DNA of 64,000 nt from Actinomadura spongiicola. GTDB taxonomy: Bacteria; Actinomycetota; Actinomycetes; Streptosporangiales; Streptosporangiaceae. Below the pieces are notes generated by a model, which saw nothing but the letters and a program-made list of their open reading frames with translations, was not told where the DNA came from and searched no databases. The position numbers and the translations under genes were made by a program. Below, one piece after another: positions 49,519 to 57,487 of the stretch (position 1 is the first letter of the stretch; each line of letters begins with the position of its first letter). Location: the NCBI RefSeq assembly GCF_003432485.1, contig NZ_QVNQ01000007.1, positions 124,001 to 188,000 on the forward strand, read 5' to 3'.

Positions 49519-50851
49519 GACGAACCCCTCTCAGCCGAGCGGCGTTCATGGACGGCGCGTTCACGGCCCGCGCGTTCACGGCCCGCGCGTTCGCAGGCGG
49601 GGCGTCCTCGGCGGCCAGGGTGACGCAGGCGTGGGCGAGGAGCGCGAGGGTGATGTAGCGGTACCAGGCCTTCCACAGCCGGACCTCGTAGTGGTCCAGG
49701 CCGACCTCGTGCCGGGCGGACTCCACGCACGACGGCGCCCGTTCCGCGCGGCGCGCCACGTCGACCAGTTCGCGCAGGGACGCGGACGGGGGAGCCGAGC
49801 AGAGGTACACGCGCGTCCGGCGGATGTCCCTCCGGACCAGCAGCCACTGGGCGGGCCGCCGGTCGCCGCCGCGGCGGAGCAGGGCGCGCGCCGAGTGGCA
49901 GACGCTGCTGCGCCGCACCGGATCGTCATGGTCGGGGGTCGGCAGCCAGTCACGCGGCGGGATGCCCGCGATGATCTCCTCGGGCACGGCCTGGACCGTC
50001 CGGCCGTCGAGCGGCAGCAGCAGCCGCTCGTCGGGCCGCACCCCGAGCACGTGGGGGACGCCGCGCTCGGTGAGCCACCGGCGCAGCTCGGCGTCCTGGC
50101 CGTACGGGCTCGACGCGGCCACCCAGGAGGCGGGCGTGCGCGCCGCCACGGCGCGGCGGATCATCTCCCGGCCCAGCAGCCCCCGGTCGCGGTACGGCAC
50201 GTCGGCCGGTACCCGGGCGCGGGCCCGCCGGGCCGGGTCGCGCGCCCACCGCGTCGGCAGGTACAGCTCCCGGTCGACGATCGCCTGGGCGCGCGGGGCG
50301 GAGTAGGTGAGGAAGACGGCGACCTGGCAGTTCTCCACGACGCCCGTGGACGGGGAGAGCTGCGGTGACACGCCGACCGAGCGGTCGCCCTTCTTGCTGA
50401 ACCCGGCCTCGTTCAGGACCAGCACGGACCGTGGGTCACCGAGGTGCTCCACGATGACGTCGCGCAGGTCGTCCCTGAGCGCGTCGGCGCTCCACCGCGC
50501 CGACGTCAGCAGCCGCTGCATGCCGTCCGGTCGCGGCTCCCCGGCGTTCTCGGCGAGCCGCCGGCCGTTGCGGCGCTCGGCCGAGGACACCATTCCGCGG
50601 AGGAAGGCGAAGGCGCGGTCACGCGGCTCGGCGCGGGCGAAGCGGGGGGCGATCGACCGGTGCAGACGCCGCAGCATCAGTTCCGTCCGGTCGGCGTACG
50701 CCCCGTGCGGCACCGGCGGTCGGGCCGGGCCGAGGCCGCGGGGGGAGCCGGGGCGAACCCGTAAGGGGTCCACGACGGGTGCGGACTGTCGTGGAGTCGA
50801 ATGTGGGGGAAGGTCGTTCTTCCATGAACCCGTTTTCACAGTTTCAGCCAT
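49511..50851 (-). CDS. IS701-like transposase homologue lacking catalytic DDE residues
   Basis: 446 aa uninterrupted frame. It keeps IS701 landmarks: NEAGFSKKG then SVGVSPQ, ENCQVAVFLTY, DRELYLP, VGLDHYEVR and WYRYITLALLAHA. The catalytic acids are replaced: DETGF reads NEAGF (N147), TADEVYG reads AASSPYG (S247), and the Glu of the IEESF region is absent. The first 55 residues are a Pro/Arg-rich extension. No terminal inverted repeats or target duplication are seen, and the stop overlaps the next gene by 8 nt. This looks like a domesticated, non-transposing protein, perhaps DNA-binding. ATG 50851; ribosome site weak. Confidence 0.75.
   Translation of the reverse strand: MAETVKTGSWKNDLPPHSTPRQSAPVVDPLRVRPGSPRGLGPARPPVPHGAYADRTELMLRRLHRSIAPRFARAEPRDRAFAFLRGMVSSAERRNGRRLAENAGEPRPDGMQRLLTSARWSADALRDDLRDVIVEHLGDPRSVLVLNEAGFSKKGDRSVGVSPQLSPSTGVVENCQVAVFLTYSAPRAQAIVDRELYLPTRWARDPARRARARVPADVPYRDRGLLGREMIRRAVAARTPASWVAASSPYGQDAELRRWLTERGVPHVLGVRPDERLLLPLDGRTVQAVPEEIIAGIPPRDWLPTPDHDDPVRRSSVCHSARALLRRGGDRRPAQWLLVRRDIRRTRVYLCSAPPSASLRELVDVARRAERAPSCVESARHEVGLDHYEVRLWKAWYRYITLALLAHACVTLAAEDAPPANARAVNARAVNAPSMNAARLRGVRLA
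49542..49601 (-). repeat. 15-bp tandem repeat, about four units
   Basis: GCGTTCATGGACGGC, GCGTTCACGGCCCGC, GCGTTCACGGCCCGC and GCGTTCGCAGGCGGG lie head to tail at the 3' end of the transposase-like gene, encoding an Asn-Ala-Arg-Ala-Val repeat near its C-terminus. The two middle units are identical, which points to recent slippage. Confidence 0.8.
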
Positions 50852-51261
50852 TCACCCAGACGGTTTCGTTGTTCTCCTGCGATTACGACACCGTCATAGT
50901 AATCTGGCCCGCGATCAGCTGTCTTCCGTCAGAGGTTGATCTTTGACGGGGGAAATCGGATGGCCATGGAGGGATCAACGAATCGTCGTGGAATGCGATC
51001 GGAAGTTGATCAACGGGCGGTCGGATCGCGCCGGATCGAGTTCCCCGTCCGTGGAGAAGGCACCGGGTGTGGATCAACATATGTGGATCGCGCCGACGCT
51101 CGCCCTGCTGGACGAATGGAGCCGCACGACGCGCCGGGTTCCGGTGCCCTCCGGCGCGCGAACATATATGCAGCCTAAACGCATTTGCGAATAATTTGCA
51201 ATAGCGATCGCGCGGCAACCGGCGCGCCGTGACCGTTCGGAAGAGAGTTCGGCGACCCCGC
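50852..51261 (-). promoter_or_regulatory. Leader/promoter region with iterated GTTGATC motifs
   Basis: 410 bp without a credible gene and less GC-rich than its surroundings. On the minus strand TTGCAA (51201-51196), an 18-nt spacer and TAGGCT (51177-51172) form a plausible promoter. Between it and the transposase-like gene GTTGATC/GATCAAC occurs at 50935-50941, 50973-50979, 51005-51014 (perfect palindrome GTTGATCAAC) and 51072-51078. They may bind a protein or act in the long untranslated leader. Confidence 0.4.
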
Positions 51262-51939
51262 TCAGCACGCGGTGGTCGGCGCCTCCACCACCAGGCCCTG
51301 CCGGTAGGCGAAGGCGACGACCTGCGTCCGTCCGGACATGCCGAGCTTCGAGGTGATGTGATGGATGTGGGAGCGCACGGTCGCCGTGGAGACGTGCAGT
51401 TCGGCGGCGACCTCCTCGTCGGACATCCCGCTGGAGACCAGTTCCAGGACGGTCCGTTCGCGCCGGCTCAGGGCGTCCACGACCGAGGTCTGCGCCCGCG
51501 ACGCCATCGGCACCCGCGACGCCCACTCCAGCAGGTGCCGCGTCATCGTGGAGGTGAGCACGGCCCCGCCCGCCGCGACCGACCGGATCGTGCGGACGAG
51601 CTCGGACGGCGGGCTCTCCTTGCTCGCCACCCCCCGAACACCCGCCCGCAGCGCGTCCAGCAGCGAGTCCTCGTGCGTGGGCGTCGTCATCACGATGACG
51701 CCCGGAGCGTGCTCCGCGCCGACGTCGAGGATGCGGCGGACCAGGTCCAGGACGTCGGTGTCCGGTAACGGCAGCCCGACGAGGACCACGTCGGGAGCGT
51801 GCTCGCGCGTGAGCGCGACGAGCCGGTGGGCGTCGCGGGTCTCCCGGACGACCTCGATGTCACGTTCCGCTTCGAGGACGGTGCGCACGCCGAGCAGGGT
51901 GAGCGTCTGCTGGTCGTGAACCAACACGCGCACGGTCAT
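51262..51939 (-). CDS. NarL/FixJ-type response regulator without phosphoacceptor Asp
   Basis: 225 aa: receiver domain (residues 1-120) and LuxR-type helix-turn-helix (SRRERTVLELVSSGMSDEEVAAELHVS). In the receiver the normal phosphorylated Asp is G55 (PDVVLVGLPLP), and the acidic pair at the N-terminus is reduced (LVHDQQ), while the Lys (ASKE) remains. It therefore cannot be phosphorylated in the standard way and no histidine kinase is adjacent. ATG 51939 has GGAGG upstream. Transcribed in the same direction as the IS701-like operon, 410 bp upstream of it. Confidence 0.88.
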   Translation of the reverse strand: MTVRVLVHDQQTLTLLGVRTVLEAERDIEVVRETRDAHRLVALTREHAPDVVLVGLPLPDTDVLDLVRRILDVGAEHAPGVIVMTTPTHEDSLLDALRAGVRGVASKESPPSELVRTIRSVAAGGAVLTSTMTRHLLEWASRVPMASRAQTSVVDALSRRERTVLELVSSGMSDEEVAAELHVSTATVRSHIHHITSKLGMSGRTQVVAFAYRQGLVVEAPTTAC

Positions 51940-52472
51940 CCGCGCCTCCGCGCAAGCCGCCGCCCGCCGTCGCACGACGCCCCCGGACGTTTTCGTCGGG
52001 CCGCGACCCCCCAGAACGGTCGCGGCCCGCGTTCACCGGCATGGTTCATCTTCCCCGGCCGCACTCCGCGCGCCACGATGGTCGCCCCTCCGCACGATCC
52101 CCTTGGCCATGGCCGTCAGGCTCAGCCCGGACCTCCGCCGAGAACACTGTGGGCGACCACTCCTTGCACCCCCGAGTCACTTTCCGTAATCACCCCTGTC
52201 GTGCCCCTTTCACTGTGTATACATGCCGGTCAGCGCATAGGCAATGCGTTCGAGGGTGCGGGACGCCTGACCAAAAGTCGATCAAGCAAATGGCGATTTG
52301 GAACCCATGGTCATGCGGGGGGACCCGGGATCGTGAGGGCGAGCGCGGGCCTTGAGTCGCGTAGGGGACGGCTGCCGCAGATGGACACCACTGCCGCACA
52401 TCCCGCGGCTCTCCAAGGAGATTGTTGGCTTTTGAAACATCCGGGGAGGCGATTCTTCGGCCGTGCGGATGT
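51940..52472 (-). promoter_or_regulatory. Non-coding region upstream of the response regulator (533 bp)
   Basis: No convincing coding frame on either strand. On the minus strand TTGCCT (52244-52239), a 17-nt spacer and TATACA (52221-52216) make a possible promoter for the response regulator, with a leader of about 265 nt. AT-richer patches at 52180-52310 support a regulatory role. Confidence 0.35.
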
Positions 52473-52826
52473 TCAGGTCCAGAAAACCGCCACCGCCACG
52501 TTCGTGAGGGCGAGCGCGCCGATCGCCATGAAGACCGGCTTGTCGAGCGGACGCCTGCGTCCCAGCAGAATGAGGGCCAGCACCACGAGCACGACCAGCA
52601 GTTTGACGCCGATCTTGAATTGGTTCATATCGTTGTCGAGCGCGCCCTCGTTCACCCCGACGAGGGCGACGCCGGTCACGAGCTGGGTCAGCGCGCCGTG
52701 CAGCATCCCGGTGCCCGGCCGGACCCGGCCCGCCCGCGCCTCGGAGAGCTGGGCGAGGAAACCGCCGATGACGACCGACAGGCCGACGAAGTGAAAGAAC
52801 AGCAGCAGGAGCCGGACGAACTCCAT
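52473..52826 (-). CDS. Small integral membrane protein
   Basis: 117 aa with about four hydrophobic helices (LLLLFFHFVGLSVVIGGFL, ALTQLVTGVALVGV, IGVKLLVVLVVLALILL, FMAIGALALTNVAVAVFWT) and short loops; no recognised catalytic motif. The family was not identified beyond actinobacterial membrane proteins of similar size. GGAGGT precedes ATG 52826. The TetR-type operator at 52881-52897 lies 55 bp upstream, so its expression is probably controlled by the neighbouring repressor. Confidence 0.75.
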   Translation of the reverse strand: MEFVRLLLLFFHFVGLSVVIGGFLAQLSEARAGRVRPGTGMLHGALTQLVTGVALVGVNEGALDNDMNQFKIGVKLLVVLVVLALILLGRRRPLDKPVFMAIGALALTNVAVAVFWT

Positions 52827-52880
52827 GGCGACCTCCGTTGGACGGCACGGCGAGCACGCGGATCAATGGGGCAGGGCGAC

Positions 52881-52897
52881 ACTACAACACGTAGTAC
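52881..52897. promoter_or_regulatory. TetR operator upstream of the membrane protein gene
   Basis: ACTAC-AACAC-GTAGTAC; the 14-nt core ACTACAACACGTAG is identical to that at 53604-53617 on the other side of the TetR gene. It sits between the TetR stop and the membrane protein start. Confidence 0.65.
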
Positions 52898-52949
52898 TTC
52901 AGCGCCGCGGGGGCGTCCGGCTTCGCGGAGCGACCCGACGGCGGCGCCC

Positions 52950-53558
52950 TCAGGACGGGTCCGCGCCCAGGCTCCTGAGCACGAACGTGGTGACCCTGTC
53001 GGTCGTCTCGTCCACGTCCCGGGTGCCCTGCCCCAGCGGGTAGCGCTCCGCGCCGAGGCAGGCGTGGATCAGATGGGCCGTCGCCGTCGGGTCGCACGGA
53101 GCGAACTCCCCGGTCTTGACGCCCTCCTCGATGATGTCGGTGAGAAGCCGCCCCAACGGGCTCACGTGCGCGTGCATCTGCCGGTACCCGTCGGGGCCCA
53201 GCAGCGTTGCGAGCTCCGGCCCGGCGGGCTGCGGGTAGGCCGCGAAGTCGGCCAGTTGCCGCCGCACGTAGACGGTGATCCGCTCGGTGGGTGAGACCGC
53301 CGGTTCCAGCGCGCGGTGCAGTTCCTCGGTGAACCGGGTCGTCTCGTACTCGGCGTGCGCGATGAGCAGCGCCCGGACGTCGGCGAAGTAGTTGTAGACG
53401 ACGCTGCGGTTCAGCTCCGCGCGCCCCGCGACCTCCGCCATGGACAGCTTGTCGACGCCGTCCGTCGTCATGATCTCGCGCACCGCGATCAGGATGCGCT
53501 CGCGCATGGCGGCGCGATGTTCGTCCAGGGAACCGGAGATTCGAGGCACGATCTGCAT
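52950..53558 (-). CDS. TetR family transcriptional repressor
   Basis: 202 aa. N-terminal helix-turn-helix (RERILIAVREIM, KLSMAEVAGRAELNRSVVYNYF) and a helical C-terminal ligand domain. ATG 53558 is preferred over an upstream in-frame TTG at 53597, which lies almost on the operator. It is divergent from the ABC exporter operon, with a palindrome in the 74-bp gap and a second copy downstream of its own stop, so it should control itself, the exporter and the small membrane protein. Confidence 0.9.
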   Translation of the reverse strand: MQIVPRISGSLDEHRAAMRERILIAVREIMTTDGVDKLSMAEVAGRAELNRSVVYNYFADVRALLIAHAEYETTRFTEELHRALEPAVSPTERITVYVRRQLADFAAYPQPAGPELATLLGPDGYRQMHAHVSPLGRLLTDIIEEGVKTGEFAPCDPTATAHLIHACLGAERYPLGQGTRDVDETTDRVTTFVLRSLGADPS

Positions 53559-53601
53559 GGTAGGCGAAGTCTTTGGAGGTTCCGGAGCGGCCGCCAACTC
53601 G

Positions 53602-53621
53602 GTACTACAACACGTAGATAC
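53602..53621. promoter_or_regulatory. TetR operator in the tetR/ABC divergent promoter
   Basis: GTACTAC-AACAC-GTAGATAC, an imperfect palindrome sharing its 14-nt core with the site at 52881-52894 and its GTACTAC-N5-GTAG shape with 38258-38276. It lies 12 bp upstream of the ABC ATPase start. Confidence 0.65.
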
Positions 53622-53632
53622 AAGATGTCGGT

Positions 53633-54661
53633 ATGGTGTCCCTCGTGCTGATCAACGGCAGGGCGGCGTTCCCGCCACCGTCCCCTCGGCCGTCGCCGCC
53701 GCCGTCCACCGGCGGACCGGACGGCGCCCACGCGGCGGCCGTCTGCGTGGCCGACGGTCTGACCAGGAGCTTTCCCGGCGCGTCCCGGCCCGCGGTCGAG
53801 TCGGTCACCCTCGCCGTGCGGCCCGGAGAGGTGTTCGGGGTCCTCGGACGCAACGGCGCGGGGAAGTCGACGCTGGTCAGGCTGCTCATGGGGCTTCTGC
53901 GTCCGGACCGTGGCACGGTCCGGCTCATGGGCGCCGACGTCACCGCGCACGCCGCCCGCGCCGCCGCGCACGTCGCGTACCTGCCGCAGCGCGAGTCCGC
54001 GCTCGGCGACATGGACGTGCGCACGGCGGTGGAGACCACCGCGCGCCTGCGCGGGATGTCCCGGGTCCGGGCCCGCGCGCAGCGCGCCGACGTGCTCGCC
54101 GAACTCGGCCTCACCGGCCTCGCCGGGAAACGGGTCGCGCGGCTCTCGGGCGGGCAGCGCAGGCTCGTCGGTGTCGCCGCCGCCCTCGTCGCCGACCGTC
54201 CCCTGCTCGTCCTCGACGAACCGACCACCGGGCTCGACCTCGACGCCCGCCGCGCCGTCTGGGACGCCATCGAACGGCGCCGCGACGGCGACGGCACCTC
54301 GGTCGTCCTCGTCACCCACGACGTCCGGGAGGCGGAGACGGTGCTGGACCGCGTGCTGGTCCTGAGCACCGGCCGAACCGTCGCCTGCGACACGCCCGGC
54401 CTCCTGAAGGAGGGGCTCGGCGGGCTGGTGCGCCTCGAACTCGCCTGGCGGGACGACCCGCCGATCGACGCCCGCGACATCGCCGACCACGTCGCGGTGC
54501 GGGGGCGCCGCTGGTCCGTCCGCCTCCCCGTCGACGAGGCGCGGCGCGCCCTCGACGACGTGCTGGCCGGGCCCGCCTACGCGGCCCTGGACGACTTCGT
54601 CCTCGCCCCGCCCTCCCTGGAGGACGTGCTCCTCGCCGACGGCATCGAGGAGGACCGTTGA
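53633..54661 (+). CDS. ABC exporter ATP-binding protein
   Basis: 342 aa. Walker A GRNGAGKST, Q-loop LPQRES, signature LSGGQRR, Walker B LLVLDEPTTGLD and H-loop VTHD are all present, in the pattern of ABC-2 exporter ATPases with a C-terminal extension of about 100 residues. A Pro/Ser-rich N-terminal 40 residues precede the domain, so a later start is possible (GTG 53636, 53645). The stop overlaps the permease TTG start (TTGA). Under the TetR operator just upstream. Confidence 0.92.
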   Translation: MVSLVLINGRAAFPPPSPRPSPPPSTGGPDGAHAAAVCVADGLTRSFPGASRPAVESVTLAVRPGEVFGVLGRNGAGKSTLVRLLMGLLRPDRGTVRLMGADVTAHAARAAAHVAYLPQRESALGDMDVRTAVETTARLRGMSRVRARAQRADVLAELGLTGLAGKRVARLSGGQRRLVGVAAALVADRPLLVLDEPTTGLDLDARRAVWDAIERRRDGDGTSVVLVTHDVREAETVLDRVLVLSTGRTVACDTPGLLKEGLGGLVRLELAWRDDPPIDARDIADHVAVRGRRWSVRLPVDEARRALDDVLAGPAYAALDDFVLAPPSLEDVLLADGIEEDR

Positions 54662-55440
54662 CGATCGCCTGCCGCCGGAGTCCGGCGCCGAAGGCCCTCA
54701 CCCCCCTGCCCACCACGATCGCGGCCGTCTACATCGCCCAACTCGGACGGGCCCGTGCGGGCGGCGGCGCCGTCGTCGTCATCGCCACCGTGCAGTCCCT
54801 CGCGATCCTCGCCCTGCTGCGCGGCCTCGGCCGCGCCGCCGCCCCGGACGTCCGGGCCGCCATCGTGTCGGGCGCGATCCTGACCGTCGTGGCGTTCATC
54901 GCCTGGAACCTGCTCGCCCAACGCCTCTCCGCCTTCAAGGCCGGTGGGGGACTCGAATACTTCGGCGCCCTTCCCGTCCGCCCGTCCGCCGTCATCCTCG
55001 GGTTCTGCGCCTGCTACGCGACGTTCGCCGTCCCCGGCGTCGTCATCACCGCCATCGCCGGAACCGCGATGTTCTCGCTGCCGATCACCCATCTGTGGGT
55101 GCTCGTCCCGGCCGTCCTCGCGTCCGGCGTGGCCCTCGGCGGGCTCGGCGCCCTCAGCGGCCTCGGCCCGTCCCGTCCGGAGTTCGCCGCGCTCGCGGGC
55201 CAGTTCGGGCTCACGCTCGTGATCTTCTTCGGGCTCGTCCCGCCGCAGTCGCTGCCGGACTGGCTCCGGTCCGCGCGGGCCGTCGCCCCGCTCGCCTACG
55301 ACATCGACGCGCTGGCCTCGGCGCTCACCTCGACCCCCGACTGGCCGGGAATCGCCCTCCGGCTGGTCGGGTCCGTCCTGTTCGGCGCGTGCTGCCTGGC
55401 CGCCGCCGCCCGCTCCTACCGCACCGCACTCGACCGCTGA
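54658..55440 (+). CDS. ABC exporter permease (ABC-2-like)
   Basis: 260 aa, about six TM helices (VVVIATVQSLAILALL, AIVSGAILTVVAFIAWNLL, FAVPGVVITAIAGTAMF, HLWVLVPAVLASGVALGGL, QFGLTLVIFFGLVPP and a C-terminal helix). YFGALPVRPSAVILGF is the short cytoplasmic motif seen in drug/lantibiotic-type exporters. TTG 54658 has GGAGG upstream and lies within the ATPase stop, so the two subunits are translationally coupled. Substrate unknown. Confidence 0.85.
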   Translation: MTIACRRSPAPKALTPLPTTIAAVYIAQLGRARAGGGAVVVIATVQSLAILALLRGLGRAAAPDVRAAIVSGAILTVVAFIAWNLLAQRLSAFKAGGGLEYFGALPVRPSAVILGFCACYATFAVPGVVITAIAGTAMFSLPITHLWVLVPAVLASGVALGGLGALSGLGPSRPEFAALAGQFGLTLVIFFGLVPPQSLPDWLRSARAVAPLAYDIDALASALTSTPDWPGIALRLVGSVLFGACCLAAAARSYRTALDR

Positions 55441-55449
55441 GGAGAATTC

Positions 55450-56472
55450 ATGCCGTCCGACTCGACCCTGGCGACGCTGAGCGACAACCTCACCAACGGC
55501 GCCACCGCGATCTACCTGTTCGCCGCCCTGGCGTTCGCCGCGGTCTTCGCCTACCGCCGCACCCGGGAGACCGTCCACGCCGAGGCCCCCGCGGAGAGGG
55601 TCGCCGAACGGGTCCTCGTCGGCGTGGGCGGCGGCGTGGGCGGCGGCGCGGCCCCCGCCGAGAGCCCGCCGCCACCGCCCGAGGTCCCCCGGCAGAGCAG
55701 CGTGTTCACCGCCGACTCCCTGAGCCGCTGGGCCGTCGGCCTCACCGTCGTGGGCTGGGCCGTCCACCTGGGCGCGCTCACCGCCCGCGGGTTCGCCGCC
55801 GACCGCGCGCCGTGGGCGAACATGTACGAGTTCGTGTGCTCGGTCGTCTTCGCGGCGGTGACGGCGCTGCTCGTCCTGTTCACCCGCAACCGGGCGTACT
55901 ACCTCGGCGTCTTCGTGATGTTCCCCGCCGTCCTCGGCATGGGCCTGGCCACCACCACCCTGTACACCCCGGTCAGCGCGCTCCAGCCCTCACTCCAGTC
56001 GTACTGGCTGGCCATCCACGTCCTCGCCGCCATCATCGCGAGCGGCGCGTTCACCGTGGCCACGGCCCTGACCGCCCTGTACCTGTACCGCGACAGGAAC
56101 GCCGGGACCGGGCCCGCCACCGGCCTCTCCACGCTCGCGTCCCTGGCGACCCGGCTCCCGTCCGCCCGGACCCTCGAACGGCTGGCCCGCCAGACCGTCG
56201 TCTTCGCCTTCCCCATCTGGACGTTCGCCATCATCGCGGGCGCCATCTGGGCCGACAGCGCCTGGGGCCGCTACTGGGGCTGGGACCCCAAGGAGGTCTG
56301 GGCGTTCATCACCTGGACCGTGTACGCCGCCTACCTCCACGCGCAGGCCACCACCGGCTGGCGCGGACGCCGATCCGCCATGATCTCCCTCGCCGGCTAC
56401 GCCTGCCTGATGTTCAACCTCGTCGGCATCAACATCTGGGGTTCCGGCCTGCACTCCTACGCGGGCCTGTAA
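55450..56472 (+). CDS. ccsB: c-type cytochrome biogenesis protein CcsB (CcsA/ResC family)
   Basis: 340 aa with about eight TM segments. The heme-binding WWD motif is clear: WGRYWGWDPKEVWAFITW, and conserved histidines occur in HLGALTARG, SYWLAIHVL and AAYLHAQ, as expected for heme handling across the membrane in System II cytochrome c maturation. A Gly/Pro-rich cytoplasmic loop (residues about 45-80) is unusually long. It begins 9 nt after the exporter permease (GGAGAATTC before ATG), so it may share the TetR-controlled promoter. resB and ccdA are not adjacent. Confidence 0.92.
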   Translation: MPSDSTLATLSDNLTNGATAIYLFAALAFAAVFAYRRTRETVHAEAPAERVAERVLVGVGGGVGGGAAPAESPPPPPEVPRQSSVFTADSLSRWAVGLTVVGWAVHLGALTARGFAADRAPWANMYEFVCSVVFAAVTALLVLFTRNRAYYLGVFVMFPAVLGMGLATTTLYTPVSALQPSLQSYWLAIHVLAAIIASGAFTVATALTALYLYRDRNAGTGPATGLSTLASLATRLPSARTLERLARQTVVFAFPIWTFAIIAGAIWADSAWGRYWGWDPKEVWAFITWTVYAAYLHAQATTGWRGRRSAMISLAGYACLMFNLVGINIWGSGLHSYAGL

Positions 56473-56476
56473 CGAC

Positions 56477-56516
56477 CACGGCTGCCGCCCCACCACGGGG
56501 CGGGGCGGCAGCCGTG
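56477..56516. terminator. Strong bidirectional terminator
   Basis: 15-bp perfect stem, CACGGCTGCCGCCCC (56477-56491) with GGGGCGGCAGCCGTG (56502-56516) and a 10-nt loop, 4 nt after the ccsB stop and 26 nt before the convergent LysR stop. Confidence 0.88.
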
Positions 56517-56541
56517 CCGGACCGGAAGGCCGCGGTGGGCT

Positions 56542-57426
56542 TCACGGCGCCGGTGTCAGGGCCTCGATCAGGTCGCGGATGACGCCGCGGTGGTCGCCGG
56601 GACGCCAGGCGACGGCCAGTTCGCAGGGGGACAGGCCCGTGACCGGGATGCTCGTGATCCCCGGCCGCCGGTAGATCTCGGCGTTGCCGGCGGCGAGCAG
56701 GACGACGGCGCCGCTGCTCTCCAGCGCGGCGAAGGTCTCCTCGGCGTTGGTCACGGTCGCGCAGACGATCGGCGGACGGCCGTCGCGCTCGTCGATCGCG
56801 AGCCAGTGGTCGCGGAGCCGGCCCGCGCTCTCGGGGAGTGCCAGGAACGCCTCGTCCAGGAGTTCGGCGAAGTCGACCTCGGTACGTCCGGCCAACCGGT
56901 GGTCGTGCCGGAACGCGACCCAGCGCGGCTCCCGGGCCACGACCCTGACGTTGAGGTCGTCCTGGCCGGGGAACGGCAGCCAGAGGAACGCCACATCGAC
57001 CTCGCCGTCGGCCAGGCCCGCGGTGGGATCGTTCCAGTTGACCTGTCGTACCCGCAGGTCGCAGCCGGGGCGGCGCTCGGTGAAACGGTTCCGCAGCGTT
57101 TCCAAGAGGCCGCGTCCGACGCTGGTCGACATCCCCACGGTCAGCCGTGACGACTCGGTCGCCGCGGCGTCGCCGACGGCGCGCTGCGCCTCGTCCCACC
57201 GCTGGAGCAGTTCGCGGGCGATCGGCAACAGGGCCTCGCCCGGCACGGTGAGCCGCACCTCCCGCCGGTCGCGCTCGAACAGCCTCACCCGCATCAGCTC
57301 CTCGAGCTGGCGGATCTGCTTGCTGAGCGCCGGCTGCGAGATGAACAGGCGCTCGGCCGCGCGGGTGAAGTTGAGTTCCTCCGCCACGGCCACGAAATAT
57401 CTCAGGTCACGCAGATGTGCATCCAT
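56542..57426 (-). CDS. LysR family transcriptional regulator
   Basis: 294 aa. Winged helix-turn-helix at residues 1-60 (LRDLRYFVAVAEELNFTRAAERLFISQPALSKQIRQLE), then a two-lobed periplasmic-binding-protein-like effector domain. Divergent from the SnoaL-like/SDR/NmrA operon with 61 bp between starts, the classic LysR arrangement; a palindrome overlaps its start codon. Its effector is unknown. Confidence 0.93.
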   Translation of the reverse strand: MDAHLRDLRYFVAVAEELNFTRAAERLFISQPALSKQIRQLEELMRVRLFERDRREVRLTVPGEALLPIARELLQRWDEAQRAVGDAAATESSRLTVGMSTSVGRGLLETLRNRFTERRPGCDLRVRQVNWNDPTAGLADGEVDVAFLWLPFPGQDDLNVRVVAREPRWVAFRHDHRLAGRTEVDFAELLDEAFLALPESAGRLRDHWLAIDERDGRPPIVCATVTNAEETFAALESSGAVVLLAAGNAEIYRRPGITSIPVTGLSPCELAVAWRPGDHRGVIRDLIEALTPAP

Positions 57427-57439
57427 AACCGCCGGTTAT
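57425..57439. promoter_or_regulatory. LysR-type operator
   Basis: ATAACC-GCC-GGTTAT, a perfect 6-bp inverted repeat with 3-nt spacer covering the regulator's start codon. It fits the T-N11-A pattern of LysR binding sites. Confidence 0.6.
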
Positions 57440-57487
57440 TACAGCAGGTATTGGACGTTCCCCGGTAATCGACGCCAGGATGGCGGC

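Noticed and set aside
50883..51218. Short frames in the leader of the IS701-like operon
   Set aside because: Several overlapping frames on both strands exist, none with a plausible start signal or protein-like composition.
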